Assembly (NCBI RefSeq): GCF_027924405.1
Contig: NZ_AP026978.1
Coordinates: 5,580,001 to 5,644,000 of the forward strand
DNA length: 64,000 nt
Source: Nocardia sputorum
GTDB lineage: Bacteria > Actinomycetota > Actinomycetes > Mycobacteriales > Mycobacteriaceae
Direction: 5' to 3'
This document shows, piece by piece, positions 25,865-34,771 of this stretch (its first letter is position 1; each line of letters begins with the position of its first letter). A program made the position numbers and the translations under genes. A model generated the notes under the pieces. The model was not told the DNA's origin, ran no database searches, and worked only from the letters and a program-made list of their open reading frames with translations.

Positions 25865-25871
25865 GACGTGC

Positions 25872-26249
25872 TCAGTAGTTGTGGCAGGTGTCGGCGAGGA
25901 CGCGCAGCTTCTCGCGGTGCTGCTGAGCCCGCGGCGAGTCGCGATGCTCCTCGAACTTGCGCTTGGCCTCGGGGTGGTTGTCCAGGAACTCCTTGGCGCG
26001 CTGCTTGCGCTGTTCGACCGGGAGACTCAGCAGTTCCTGGAGTTTCGCCTTGCGGTCGGGATGCGCGTCGAGCCGGGCGGCGGCGTCGGGGAACTGGGCG
26101 TGGACGGCGGCGTCGATCTGCGCGAAGCTGCATGTCGTCTCCAGGAGTCCGCCCGGTTGCGGCTGCGCGGAGGCGGTCGCCGGAACCAGCAGCGCCCCCG
26201 CGGCGAGCAGGCCGCCGAGAGCCAGGGTGGCTCGAACGATTCTCGTCAT
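25872..26249 (-). CDS. Hemophore-related secreted protein
   Basis: 125-residue protein with a Sec signal peptide (cleavage near ATASA/QPQ). The mature helical domain is typical of the actinobacterial hemophore-related family: a cysteine near its start (ETTCSFAQIDAAVHAQFPD), repeated HPDRKAKLQELL / HPEAKRKFEEH segments, and a final ADTCHNY. The two cysteines probably pair. Mycobacterial relatives bind heme, so this protein may bind heme outside the cell, though I see no dedicated heme motif. No iron box is visible upstream. Confidence 0.85.
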   Translation of the reverse strand: MTRIVRATLALGGLLAAGALLVPATASAQPQPGGLLETTCSFAQIDAAVHAQFPDAAARLDAHPDRKAKLQELLSLPVEQRKQRAKEFLDNHPEAKRKFEEHRDSPRAQQHREKLRVLADTCHNY

Positions 26250-26415
26250 GTCGGAAAACCCTTTCGGTCGGAACGTGGGGCCACCGCGTCGTGACCCGGC
26301 GTTCAGTCCACCAGCGAGGGTGTTTGGACGGCGCTAGGTCTTGCCGATGCCGTCGCCGGGTTACCGTGGTAGCGCTGTTGTGTACCGATCGGCCGATCCT
26401 TCCGCTGGAGGCGTC

Positions 26416-27228
26416 TTGCGCATCATCGCCCGGGTACTGCTCGTCCTCGCGGCCCTCGTCTGCTGCGCTGTGTCGATTCCGCCCTCGGCACTCGGCGCGC
26501 CGGAGGGCGCGCACCTCGACGACGTCACCGCCGGAAAGCTCGACGAACTGCTGGCGTTGCGCGCCAAGGCGCCCGTCTCGGCGAGCAAGGCGGAGCTGAT
26601 CGAGCTGCTGTCGCGCCCCTTCCTCGGCACGCCCTATGGCGCGAACATGCTCGTCGGGTCGGCGACCGAGCCCGAACGACTGGTCATCGACTTTCGCCGC
26701 GTGGACTGCTTCACCTACCTCGACTATGTCCACGCACTCACCGGATCGACCGACCGCGACCAGTTCACGACGAACCTGATCCGGACGCGCTACGCCGGTG
26801 GCCGAGTCGATTTCCAGCAGCGCAAGCACTTCTTCACCGACTGGTCGCAGGTCGCCGAAGCCGCGGCCACCGACATCACGGCGACGTTGAGCGCCGCGGC
26901 CGTGACCGTCACCAAGCACCTCAACGCCGAAGCCGACGGCGGCACGTATCTGCCCGGACTCCCCGTGGTCGATCGCGCCGTCACCTACATTCCGAGCGCC
27001 GCTGTCGGCCCGGACGTCGTCAGCGGGCTGCGCACCGGCGACTACATCGGCGCGTACGCGGACCAACCGGGCCTGGACGTGACCCACGTCGGCATCTTCG
27101 TCATGACCGACGCGGGTCCGGTCTTCCGCAATGCGTCCTCGCTCGCGGGCAATCAGAAGGTGGTCGACTCGCCGTTCGCCGATTACGTCCGGTCGACCCC
27201 GGGCATCGTCGTGCTCCGGGCCCGCTGA
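26416..27228 (+). CDS. Secreted DUF1460 (NlpC/P60-like) protein
   Basis: About 270 residues. A signal peptide (LLVLAALVCCAVSIPPSALGAP) precedes a DUF1460-type domain related to NlpC/P60 amidases. The candidate catalytic cysteine is in VDCFTYLDYVHAL and the histidine in DVTHVGIFVM. Such enzymes act on cell-wall peptides or amides outside the cell. The TTG at 26416 is chosen because GGAGG lies four bases upstream and the signal peptide starts there. The frame is open to 26341, so an earlier GTG or TTG cannot be excluded. Confidence 0.82.
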   Translation: MRIIARVLLVLAALVCCAVSIPPSALGAPEGAHLDDVTAGKLDELLALRAKAPVSASKAELIELLSRPFLGTPYGANMLVGSATEPERLVIDFRRVDCFTYLDYVHALTGSTDRDQFTTNLIRTRYAGGRVDFQQRKHFFTDWSQVAEAAATDITATLSAAAVTVTKHLNAEADGGTYLPGLPVVDRAVTYIPSAAVGPDVVSGLRTGDYIGAYADQPGLDVTHVGIFVMTDAGPVFRNASSLAGNQKVVDSPFADYVRSTPGIVVLRAR

Positions 27229-27261
27229 CCGCGGACTCGGCCGCGCGATCGTTCGTCCGGG

Positions 27262-28767
27262 CTACGCGACCGGCGCCGGCCGCCGCAGTGCCGATTTCGG
27301 CGTCCCGGTGAGCGTCTTGTCCAAGTCCGTGCGCAGGGTCGTGGCGGAGTCGAGCAGGTAGTTCTGCCGCACCTTCCACGGATGACGGTCGCCCTGGCGG
27401 GGAAAGTCGCCGATGGAGCGCTGGATGTAACCAGAGGCCAGATCCAGCAGCGGATGTTCCGCGAGTTCGCCCTGCGGCTCGGGCACGACGGCGGCGTAAC
27501 CTCGGCGATCCATGTGATTGAGCACCTTGCAGACCAGCCGGGAAGTGAGGTCGGCGCGCAACGTCCAGGACGCGTTGGTGTACCCGATGCACACGGCGAA
27601 GTTGGGGACGCCGGTGAGCATGGCCCCTTGCCAGACGAACTGCTCGGACAATCCGACCGGCGCGCCGTCGACGCTGGGCGCGATCCCGCCGAAGGCGAGC
27701 AGCTGCAGCCCCGTCGCGGTGATCACGACGTCCGCCTCCAGCACCCGGCCGGACCGCAACCGGATGCCCTCCGGCACGAAGGTGTCGATGTGATCGGTGA
27801 CGACCTCGGCCCTGCCCTTCCGCATCGCCTTGAAGAAGTCCGCGTCCGGAACCGCGCACAGCCGCTGGTCCCACGGGTTGTAGCTGGGCGTGAAGTGCTC
27901 GGCGACGGCCTGCTCGTCCTTCAGGATGCGGGTGGTGAGGCCGGTCAGCAGTTTGCGCGCCGCTTCCGGACGCCGTCGGCAGTACTGGTAGAAGCCGATG
28001 CCGAACAGGATGTTCTTGGTGCGAATCACGCGATGCGCCAGCCGGGGCGGCAGCAGGTCGCGGATCTTGTCGGCCACTTTGTCCCGGCCGGGAACCGCGC
28101 TGATCCAGGTCGGGGAGCGTTGCAGCATCGTCACCAGCTGCGCCTGCTCCGCCATGGCAGGCACCAGGGTGACCGCGGTCGCGCCGCTGCCGATCACGAC
28201 GACGCGCTTGCCGCGATAGTCGAAGTCCTCGGGCCAGAACTGCGGGTGCACCACCTGTCCGGCGAACGACGAGAGGCCGGGGATCTCCGGCGCGTACGGC
28301 TGGTCGTAGTCGTAGTACCCGGCGCAGGCGTAGAGAAAGCCGCAGGTCAACGTGTGCGTCTCGGTGGCGCCCGAGGCATCGCGCCGCGCGAGCGTCAACG
28401 TCCAGCGGGCGGCCGAGCTGTCCCAGTCGGCGGCGACCACCTTGGTGCGATAGCGGATGTGCCGGTCGATGCCGTACTCCGTCGCGGTCTCGGTGATGTA
28501 GCGCAGGATCGACGGACCGTCCGCGATCGACTTGGCGTCGCGCCACGGCTTGAACGGGTAGCCGAGGGTGAACATGTCGGAGTCGGAGCGGATACCGGGA
28601 TATTTGAACAGATCCCAGGTGCCGCCGAGCGCGTCGCGGGCTTCCAGGATGGCGTAGGTCTTGCCCCGGCACTCGGTCTGCAGCCGGTAGGCCGCGCCGA
28701 TTCCGGATAGTCCCGCGCCGACGATCACGACATCGAGGTGTTCCGGTGCTGCGGCGGTCTCGGTCAT
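27262..28767 (-). CDS. Flavin-containing (Baeyer-Villiger type) monooxygenase
   Basis: 501-residue class B flavoprotein monooxygenase of the EthA-like group, which oxidises ketones, sulfides or thioamides with NADPH and O2. It shows the FAD site VVIVGAGLSGIGAAYRL, the NADPH site VVVIGSGATAVTL and the fingerprint FxGxxxHxxxW as FAGQVVHPQFWP. Size matches EthA. The ATG at 28767 gives the normal N terminus. It is divergent from an AraC regulator with about 70 bases between starts, unlike ethA, which faces the TetR repressor EthR. Confidence 0.94.
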   Translation of the reverse strand: MTETAAAPEHLDVVIVGAGLSGIGAAYRLQTECRGKTYAILEARDALGGTWDLFKYPGIRSDSDMFTLGYPFKPWRDAKSIADGPSILRYITETATEYGIDRHIRYRTKVVAADWDSSAARWTLTLARRDASGATETHTLTCGFLYACAGYYDYDQPYAPEIPGLSSFAGQVVHPQFWPEDFDYRGKRVVVIGSGATAVTLVPAMAEQAQLVTMLQRSPTWISAVPGRDKVADKIRDLLPPRLAHRVIRTKNILFGIGFYQYCRRRPEAARKLLTGLTTRILKDEQAVAEHFTPSYNPWDQRLCAVPDADFFKAMRKGRAEVVTDHIDTFVPEGIRLRSGRVLEADVVITATGLQLLAFGGIAPSVDGAPVGLSEQFVWQGAMLTGVPNFAVCIGYTNASWTLRADLTSRLVCKVLNHMDRRGYAAVVPEPQGELAEHPLLDLASGYIQRSIGDFPRQGDRHPWKVRQNYLLDSATTLRTDLDKTLTGTPKSALRRPAPVA

Positions 28768-28800
28768 GCCTCCAGTGTGCGAGCCGAGCGTCCCCCATTC

Positions 28801-28829
28801 TTGACTTTGCGCGACAACTATTTGATTCT
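28801..28829 (+). promoter_or_regulatory. Putative promoter of the AraC gene
   Basis: TTGACT (28801-28806) and GATTCT (28824-28829) are separated by 17 bases in an AT-rich stretch. The -10 element ends seven bases before the ATG at 28837, so the message would be leaderless or nearly so. Confidence 0.5.
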
Positions 28830-28836
28830 CTACGAC

Positions 28837-29874
28837 ATGTCGGTGATTCGATCGGCCGGGCTGCGCGGCTTCCGCGCGACCGTGGCCGAACTGGGCGGAG
28901 ACGCCGAGGGCCTCGCGACGGCCTGCGGCCTGCCGGTGGCCGCCTTGGACACCGACGACCTGCTCGTACCCGACGAGCGCGTCGCGGCCGTCCTGGAATT
29001 GGCCGCGCACCAGCTGCGCTGCCCCGATCTGGGCCTGCGGATCGCGCAACGGCAGGACCTGGACATGCTCGGCCCCCTCGCGCTGGCCATCCGCAATTCG
29101 CCGTCGCTGGCCGACGTGCTCGAGTGCTCCGCGCGGTATCTGTTCCTGCACGCGCGGTCACTCAGCTTGACGCTGGAGCCGGACCCCTACGGCGATCGCG
29201 GCGTGCTCGCGCTGCGCTACGGCGTGCGGCCGGGGCTTCCGGCCCCGGTCCAAGGCACCGACCTCGGACTGGCATTCGTGCACCGGACCATTCAGCGCCT
29301 GGTGGACGACCGCTACGGGCTGCGTTCGGTCGAGCTGCCCTATCGGCCGGCAGCGGCGGTCGCCGGGTACGAGGAGTTCTTCGGCGCGCCGGTGCGGGTC
29401 GAGCGGCCGTTCGCGGCCCTGCGGTTGCCGAGCAGCCTGGCGAGCAGGCCGCTCACCGGAGGCGACGAGAATTTGCACCGGCTGGCCATGGCGTTCCTCG
29501 CCGAGCAGTCCGGCGACGCGACGGCGGCGATCGCCCCGCAGGTGCGCGCCGCCGTCCGGCAGCTGCTGGGCACCTCCGCGCCCGAGATCGGCGCGGTGGC
29601 ACGGCTGTTGACCGTGCATCCGCGCACCCTGCAACGACGGCTCGCCGCCGAACGCACCTCGTTCGCCGCGATCCTGGACGAGGTCCGCAGGGACGCGGCG
29701 CGGCGGTATCTGACCACGACGGACATGCCGATGAGTCAGGTCGCCTCGCTGATCGGGTTGTCCGAGCAGGCGACGTTCACCCGATGCGCCCGAAGATGGT
29801 GGGGCACAACGCCTACCGGACTGCGTCGCACCGAAGCACAGGGAAGGACGCAGGGGCACAACACTTTCGGGTGA
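28837..29874 (+). CDS. AraC-family transcriptional regulator
   Basis: 345 residues: an N-terminal arabinose-binding/OruR-like domain (residues about 15-200, e.g. DLGLRIAQRQDLDMLGPLALAIRNSPSLADVL) and a C-terminal double helix-turn-helix (AVARLLTVHPRTLQRRLAAE and MSQVASLIGLSEQATFTRC). The ATG at 28837 gives the normal family N terminus (SVIRSAGLRGFRATVAELGG). Divergent from the monooxygenase, which it probably activates. The inducer is unknown. Confidence 0.92.
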   Translation: MSVIRSAGLRGFRATVAELGGDAEGLATACGLPVAALDTDDLLVPDERVAAVLELAAHQLRCPDLGLRIAQRQDLDMLGPLALAIRNSPSLADVLECSARYLFLHARSLSLTLEPDPYGDRGVLALRYGVRPGLPAPVQGTDLGLAFVHRTIQRLVDDRYGLRSVELPYRPAAAVAGYEEFFGAPVRVERPFAALRLPSSLASRPLTGGDENLHRLAMAFLAEQSGDATAAIAPQVRAAVRQLLGTSAPEIGAVARLLTVHPRTLQRRLAAERTSFAAILDEVRRDAARRYLTTTDMPMSQVASLIGLSEQATFTRCARRWWGTTPTGLRRTEAQGRTQGHNTFG

Positions 29875-30010
29875 CAGATCGACAACAGTCCGGCGTCCGG
29901 AAAGTCCCATTCGATAACGGTTGTCCCCGAAAGCTCTCCGCCCATTCCCTCCTCGACGCCGCGTCTTTACCGTCGAAGACGGGGTAGGTGTGCACCGGAA
30001 GGGGGACTCC

Positions 30011-31945
30011 ATGAACGCCTGGCTTTCGCGGGTCACGGACACGCTCACTCGCATCCCCGGTTGCAGCTCGGATCAGCGCGCGTTTCTCACCGAGGCGCTG
30101 ACCGAGCCGGGGCGCTACCTGCTCGTCCACCGGAATCCCGTGCCCGCCGACCATGCCCACGCGCTGCTGGTCTGCGGCACCGGGCTTTTCGCGTTGCGGT
30201 TCGCCGAGGACGTGCCCGCCGAGCTCGACGGGATCCGCCGCTACGTCGAGGCGCGGTTCGGCAGATTGCAATTCGGGCGGGAGAAGGTTGTCGCCCACGA
30301 TGGGCAGATCGTCCTGCTCGTGCCCGGCGAGATCGGGTTGCGCGGCGACGGCAGGTTCGCCGTCGCCCGGCCGGGCGAGCTCGATCGGGTGATCCGCGCA
30401 CGGCACCGGCAGCTGAAGCCCACCCGCGTCCAGGCCGTCGCGCACACCGTCGCGCACCAGGCGGCCCGGGAGTACGAGCTGCTGGAGATCGAGGAACCGG
30501 CGCCGGAGGTACCGGATCTCGCCTTGCTCGATCGGTCGGAAGTCCTCGCGCCGCAGCGGGAGGCGGCGCTGGGACGGCCGTTCCAGCACTGGATGACCTT
30601 CCTGGATCCCGAACAGGAACTCCTGGTCTCGCGCACGTACACCGGCCCCGCCCGGCTGACCGGCCCGGCGGGCACGGGTAAGACCGTCGTAGCGCTGCAC
30701 CGTATGGCCAGGCAGGCGAAGCGATCCACCGGTCGTCAGCTGTACACGACGTTCGTCAAGACGCTCGCGAACTGCCAGGAGACCTACTTCCGGCAGCTCG
30801 CGCCGGGAACCGAGGGACGCGTCCAGTTCGCCGGGCTGCATTCCTGGGCTTTGGATTTCCTCGCGCAGCGAATCGCGGCCCCGAAACTCGACCCGCACGG
30901 CGCCGACCGCGTGTTTCACCGGGTTTGGGAGCGGGCGCGAGCCGACTTCGAGGACATCGAGCCGCGCGAGAGCTACTGGCGCGAGGAGATCGACCGGGTG
31001 ATCAAGGGCCGGGAGATCGACGATCTCGACGTCTATCAGCGCGCGGAACGCTACGGGCGCAACGGCATCGGCCTTGATGACGACCGGCGTGCCGAGGTGT
31101 GGCGCAAGCTGTACGTGCCCTACGTGAGCGAGATGCGCGAGCGGGGCATCTCCGACTACAGCGACGTCATCGCCATCGCGCTGGCCGAGATCCGCAACGA
31201 ACCGCTCCCGGAGCCCTATGACGCGGTCGTCGTCGACGAGGTGCAGGACATCACCCTGGCCGGGCTGCGGCTCGCCCATGCCATCGCGGGCGGCAACGGA
31301 TCGAGTCCGCTGCTGCTGCTCGGCGACGGCCAGCAGCAGGTGTACGCCGGGGGCTGGCGCATGGCCGACGCGGGCATCGATCTGCGCGGCCGCGGCGCGA
31401 TCCTGCGGGTCAACTACCGCAACCGCCGCCGCGTCTGGGAGAACGCCGCCGGGATCGACGCGGTGAACGAGCTCGGCGATTTCGACGACGCGCCCGGCGT
31501 GCTGTTGCGCGACGCCGACGTCGTCCTGCCCGACGGCGTGGTGCGTATCTGGCGCGGGCCGGACCACTACTTGGAGGCGGCGCTGGTCGACGGCATCCGC
31601 GGATGCGGAAAACCGTTGTCCGACATGGCCGTGCTCACCCGGACGCGGCAGGAGGCGGCCCGGCTCGCCGGGGCGCTCGACGCCGTGGGCATCGCGACGC
31701 TGCCGTTGGAGGACTACGACGGGACGCCGCAGGCGGCGGTCAAGGTCGGCACCGTGCACCGCGCCAAGGGCCTCGATTTCGCGGCTGTGTTCCATCCGGC
31801 CTGGTCCGGCGGATCCCGATCGCGCACCGGCGCGGACCGGGAGCGCGCGGAACTCGCCGACCGGCAGAAGCTCGTCGCGATCACCCGGGCGCGGGACTAC
31901 GCGTGGATCGGTGTGCGGGACGACCGCCCGGAATTCCAGCGGTGA
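30011..31945 (+). CDS. Orphan UvrD-like superfamily 1 helicase with N-terminal extension
   Basis: 644 residues. Walker A GPAGTGKTV is near residue 218, Walker B VVVDEVQD near 404, then LLLLGDGQQQVYAGGWRM (motif III-like), LRVNYRNRRRVWE (motif IV), VGTVHRAKGLDFAAVF (motif V) and LVAITRARDYAWIGV (motif VI). This is a full UvrD/REP-type ATPase core. The first about 200 residues form an unrecognised domain (HALLVCGTGLFALRFAEDV), perhaps a degenerate NERD-like fold. GGGGGA precedes the ATG. It has no RecB, UvrA or nuclease partner nearby, so the role (repair, RNA:DNA handling or defence) is open. Confidence 0.82.
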   Translation: MNAWLSRVTDTLTRIPGCSSDQRAFLTEALTEPGRYLLVHRNPVPADHAHALLVCGTGLFALRFAEDVPAELDGIRRYVEARFGRLQFGREKVVAHDGQIVLLVPGEIGLRGDGRFAVARPGELDRVIRARHRQLKPTRVQAVAHTVAHQAAREYELLEIEEPAPEVPDLALLDRSEVLAPQREAALGRPFQHWMTFLDPEQELLVSRTYTGPARLTGPAGTGKTVVALHRMARQAKRSTGRQLYTTFVKTLANCQETYFRQLAPGTEGRVQFAGLHSWALDFLAQRIAAPKLDPHGADRVFHRVWERARADFEDIEPRESYWREEIDRVIKGREIDDLDVYQRAERYGRNGIGLDDDRRAEVWRKLYVPYVSEMRERGISDYSDVIAIALAEIRNEPLPEPYDAVVVDEVQDITLAGLRLAHAIAGGNGSSPLLLLGDGQQQVYAGGWRMADAGIDLRGRGAILRVNYRNRRRVWENAAGIDAVNELGDFDDAPGVLLRDADVVLPDGVVRIWRGPDHYLEAALVDGIRGCGKPLSDMAVLTRTRQEAARLAGALDAVGIATLPLEDYDGTPQAAVKVGTVHRAKGLDFAAVFHPAWSGGSRSRTGADRERAELADRQKLVAITRARDYAWIGVRDDRPEFQR

Positions 31946-31954
31946 ACCGCTCCC

Positions 31955-32929
31955 TCACCCCAGAACCGGCGCGAATCCGAACGCGGTGACCAGCTCCGGA
32001 TCGCCGAACGCGGTGATCCGGATGATCGCGTCCTTCGTCGTGGTGAGCACCGCCACGCCGAATGCCCGGTACACGCAATCGGATTGCCGGTGATAGGCGA
32101 CCGCGGCGAGCTGCCCGTTCGCCGGTGCCGGGAACATCAGCCACTCGCCGGGCGTGCCGAGGACCTGTGCGGCCAGATAGGCGGCGCAGGTCCGCTTGCC
32201 CGCGAACCAGGTGCCCGACGGCGGCATCTCCAGCACGGCGTCGCGGTGCAGCAGGCGTTCGATGGCGGCCGGATCGGCGCGGCGGAACGCGGTCATGTAC
32301 TCCTCGAGCAGCGCGCGCCGGCCCGGCTCGCCCGGTGGCACCGCCTGCTCGGCGGCCGCCGCGACCTCCGTGAGCCGGGCCCGGGCGCGCTGCAACGTGC
32401 TCTTCACCGCCGCGGTGCTGGTGTCGAGCATCTCGGCGACTTCCGTCGCGGGCATGCCGAGCACGTCGCGCAGCAGCAGCACGGCGCGCTGTCTGCCGTT
32501 CAGGTGCTGCAGGCACGCGATGAGCGCCAGACGCAGGCTGTCGCGGGCCACCACCACACCGGCCGGGTCCGGCGCGACCAGGGCGTCCGGCATCGGCTGG
32601 AGCCACCGGACACCCGCGGCGGCAGCCACTGGCGGCGCCGAGGGATCCGTGCCAGGAGCGCCGAGACCCGACGGCAGCACGCGCCGCCCATGGTGCTCGA
32701 GCGCGGTCAAGCACACATTCGTGGCGATCCGATACAGCCAGGTCCGCACCGAGGAGCGGCCCTCGAAGGCGCCGAAGGAACGCCAAGCGCGCAGATAGGT
32801 CTCCTGCACCGAGTCTTCGGCGTCGTGCGGCGAGCCGAGCATGCGGTAACAATGCGCCAGCAATTCCCGGCGATACGGCTGGGTGCGGCGGGTGAATTCG
32901 GCGTCGGGAAGCGCGCTGGTCGAGGTCAT
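31955..32929 (-). CDS. SigG-like ECF sigma factor with SnoaL-like tail
   Basis: 324-residue extracytoplasmic-function sigma factor: region 2 (LLAHCYRMLGSPHDAEDSVQETYLRAWRSF), a long linker, region 4 (LQHLNGRQRAVLLLRDVLGMPATEVAEML) and a C-terminal NTF2/SnoaL-like domain (residues about 200-324). This is the architecture of mycobacterial SigG and related sigma factors, in which the extra domain stands in for an anti-sigma factor. No anti-sigma gene is adjacent. It is divergent from the PPOX reductase. Confidence 0.9.
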   Translation of the reverse strand: MTSTSALPDAEFTRRTQPYRRELLAHCYRMLGSPHDAEDSVQETYLRAWRSFGAFEGRSSVRTWLYRIATNVCLTALEHHGRRVLPSGLGAPGTDPSAPPVAAAAGVRWLQPMPDALVAPDPAGVVVARDSLRLALIACLQHLNGRQRAVLLLRDVLGMPATEVAEMLDTSTAAVKSTLQRARARLTEVAAAAEQAVPPGEPGRRALLEEYMTAFRRADPAAIERLLHRDAVLEMPPSGTWFAGKRTCAAYLAAQVLGTPGEWLMFPAPANGQLAAVAYHRQSDCVYRAFGVAVLTTTKDAIIRITAFGDPELVTAFGFAPVLG

Positions 32930-32996
32930 CCACAGGTCCTTTCCCGGTCCACGGAGTGTGAGCCGTCGCAGATATGACCGGATGGGACGCGAAAAA

Positions 32997-33015
32997 GAAT
33001 CGCTTCCCGCGATTC
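32997..33015. promoter_or_regulatory. Inverted repeat between sigma and PPOX genes
   Basis: GAATCGC (32997-33003) and GCGATTC (33009-33015) form a perfect 7-base inverted repeat with a five-base centre in the 156-base divergent intergenic region. It may be an operator or an mRNA hairpin. Confidence 0.35.
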
Positions 33016-33085
33016 CTCCGGACCGGCGCGGCAGTCCGCATTACGGGGATCACCGTGATGCCCGAACCGACCGAGGAGACTTCCG

Positions 33086-33475
33086 ATGCCACTCGACGAC
33101 ACCGTGCGCACCCTGATCGACGGCCCCCACGCCGCCGTCCTGGCCACCGCCAACGCGGACGGCCGCCCGCAGTCCTCGGTGATCTTCGTCGACCACGACG
33201 GCGACACCCTGGTGTTCAGCACGATCAAAGGGCGGCTGAAGACCCGCAACATGCTGCGCGATCCACGGGTGAGCCTGCTGGTGCTCAGCCGAGCCGACGG
33301 CCGGTACGCGGAGGTGCGCGGCCGGGCCGAGATCACCGACGACCCGGACAAGACGCTGCTCATGGCGATGTACGCGAAGTACATGGGCGGCGCGACTCCC
33401 CCGCCGGAACCGGAGGCGCAGCGGCTGATCGTGCGGATCGTGCCGGAGCGCGTGTACGTCTTCCCACCCGCTTGA
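33086..33475 (+). CDS. PPOX-class F420/FMN-dependent oxidoreductase
   Basis: 129-residue split-barrel oxidoreductase. The start AAVLATANADGRPQSSVIFV, the KGRLKTRNMLRDPRVSLLVL core and the C-terminal IVPERVYVFPP are typical of the small PPOX-like family in which actinobacterial members often use F420. GAGGAG precedes the ATG. Its substrate is unknown. Confidence 0.9.
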   Translation: MPLDDTVRTLIDGPHAAVLATANADGRPQSSVIFVDHDGDTLVFSTIKGRLKTRNMLRDPRVSLLVLSRADGRYAEVRGRAEITDDPDKTLLMAMYAKYMGGATPPPEPEAQRLIVRIVPERVYVFPPA

Positions 33476-33537
33476 ATCGTCACTGGGAAGGCGCGATTCG
33501 GCCGCTAGACTCTCCGATCGACTGGGAAGGGGGCCGC

Positions 33538-33912
33538 ATGGACGCGGTTATCAAGGAGGTCGCCGAGGAGGGCAAGCGGCTGATCGACCGGGCCTGGCTC
33601 GGCGAGCTCAGCCGCGACCAGGCGGTGCACATGTTCGTCCAGGTCGGCGACGGGATGGTGCGCTACGAGACAGCGCTGACCATCATCGACGACGGTGTGC
33701 AACGCCTGTCCGCCAACGCCAGGCGGCTGCGGATCCTGCGCTGGTGCGCGGTGCTGGAGGTTCCGGTGTTCGGCGCGTTCGCCGTGCTGGCGGTGCTGGT
33801 CGGGGATGTCACCACCGCCGGGCTTTCGCTGCTGTTCCTGCTGATCCTGCAGATCATCCACCGCACGATGCTTCCGCATCCGCCGGCCGTTCCCCGCCCA
33901 CCCCTTCCGTAG
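33538..33912 (+). CDS. Small membrane protein with helical cytoplasmic domain
   Basis: 124 residues. An acidic helical N-terminal part (EVAEEGKRLIDRAWLGELSRDQAVHMF) is followed by two membrane helices (LEVPVFGAFAVLAVLV and TAGLSLLFLLILQII). GGGAAGGGGG lies before the ATG. I do not recognise a family. It sits between the PPOX reductase and the VIT1-like gene, all on the plus strand. Confidence 0.7.
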   Translation: MDAVIKEVAEEGKRLIDRAWLGELSRDQAVHMFVQVGDGMVRYETALTIIDDGVQRLSANARRLRILRWCAVLEVPVFGAFAVLAVLVGDVTTAGLSLLFLLILQIIHRTMLPHPPAVPRPPLP

Positions 33913-33968
33913 CGGACCGGCCTGTCGCGGCTCCCGCCCGCGCGGCGCCGAGTGATTAGGGTGCGTTC

Positions 33969-34697
33969 ATGGCTCGCACGACCGACGCCTCCGGCGCACA
34001 CCCGCACGAACCCCACGGCAACGGCTTCGCGTCCAAGCTCAACTGGCTGCGCGCCGGCGTGCTGGGCGCGAACGACGGCATCGTGTCCACGGCGGGGCTG
34101 GTCGTCGGTGTGGCGGCGGCGACCACCGACACACCGGCGTTGTTCACCGCGGGCATCGCGGGGCTTTCCGCGGGGGCGATCTCGATGGCGGTGGGCGAAT
34201 ACGTCTCGGTCAGCACTCAGCGCGATTCGGAGCGGGCCTTGCTGGCGAAGGAACGCAAAGAACTGCGCGACGAGCCGGACTACGAGCTGGCCGAGCTCAC
34301 GGCGATCTACCAGGCCAAGGGATTGACGCCGGAAACGGCGCGCAAGGTGGCCGAAGAACTCACCGCGCACGACGCGTTCACCGCGCACGCGGAGGCCGAA
34401 CTGGGCCTGAACCCCGCGGAGCTGACCAATCCCTGGCAGGCGGCGTTCTCCTCGGCGGTGGCCTTCACGCTCGGCGCGCTGCTGCCGCTGCTGGCCATCC
34501 TGCTGCCCCCGGTCACCGCGCGCATCCCGGTGACGTTCGCGGCCGTGCTCGCCGCGCTCGCGCTCACCGGGTCGGTCAGCGCGCGCCTGGGCGGAAGCCC
34601 GCGGGGCCGGGCCGTGGTGCGGGTGGTGCTCGGCGGCGCGCTGGCGATGGCCGTCACCTATGGCATCGGGCAGCTCACCGACGTGGCCGGGATCTGA
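33969..34697 (+). CDS. VIT1/CCC1-family iron/manganese transporter
   Basis: 242-residue CCC1-type membrane transporter. The family opening LNWLRAGVLGANDGIVSTAGLVVGVAAA and the metal-site helix GAISMAVGEYVSVSTQRDSE are present, then a cytoplasmic charged helical segment (residues about 85-150) and three further membrane helices. It moves Fe2+ or Mn2+ out of the cytoplasm. TAGGGT lies about seven bases before the ATG, suggesting a leaderless message. A hairpin follows the stop. Confidence 0.92.
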   Translation: MARTTDASGAHPHEPHGNGFASKLNWLRAGVLGANDGIVSTAGLVVGVAAATTDTPALFTAGIAGLSAGAISMAVGEYVSVSTQRDSERALLAKERKELRDEPDYELAELTAIYQAKGLTPETARKVAEELTAHDAFTAHAEAELGLNPAELTNPWQAAFSSAVAFTLGALLPLLAILLPPVTARIPVTFAAVLAALALTGSVSARLGGSPRGRAVVRVVLGGALAMAVTYGIGQLTDVAGI

Positions 34698-34721
34698 CGG
34701 CTCGGTCTCGGAACACGACGA

Positions 34722-34754
34722 TGCCGGGCGGAGGCTGTCGGCCTTCGCCCGGCA
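34722..34754. terminator. Bidirectional terminator hairpin
   Basis: TGCCGGGCG (34722-34730) pairs with CGCCCGGCA (34746-34754), extended by AGG/CCT inside. It is placed between the convergent VIT1-like and CsbD-like genes. Confidence 0.7.
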
Positions 34755-34771
34755 CGGTCGATCGTGCGCGG

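Noticed and set aside
27382..28710. Long open frame on the plus strand, opposite the FAD monooxygenase
   Set aside because: It lies wholly antisense to a gene with clear FAD, NADPH and BVMO motifs, and its translation is low-complexity Arg/Gly/Val; high-GC DNA gives such shadows.
31938..31951. Hairpin AGCGGT-GA-ACCGCT at the end of the helicase gene as a terminator
   Set aside because: Only six pairs with a two-base loop, which cannot close properly as a hairpin; likely chance.
32926..33483. Minus-strand frame opposite the PPOX reductase
   Set aside because: Ser/Arg-rich shadow; the plus-strand gene has a ribosome binding site and family motifs.
33955..33968. Possible iron box before the VIT1-like gene (TTAGGGTGCGTTCA)
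   Set aside because: Only the first few bases fit the IdeR consensus; the stretch is better explained as a -10 element of a leaderless gene.
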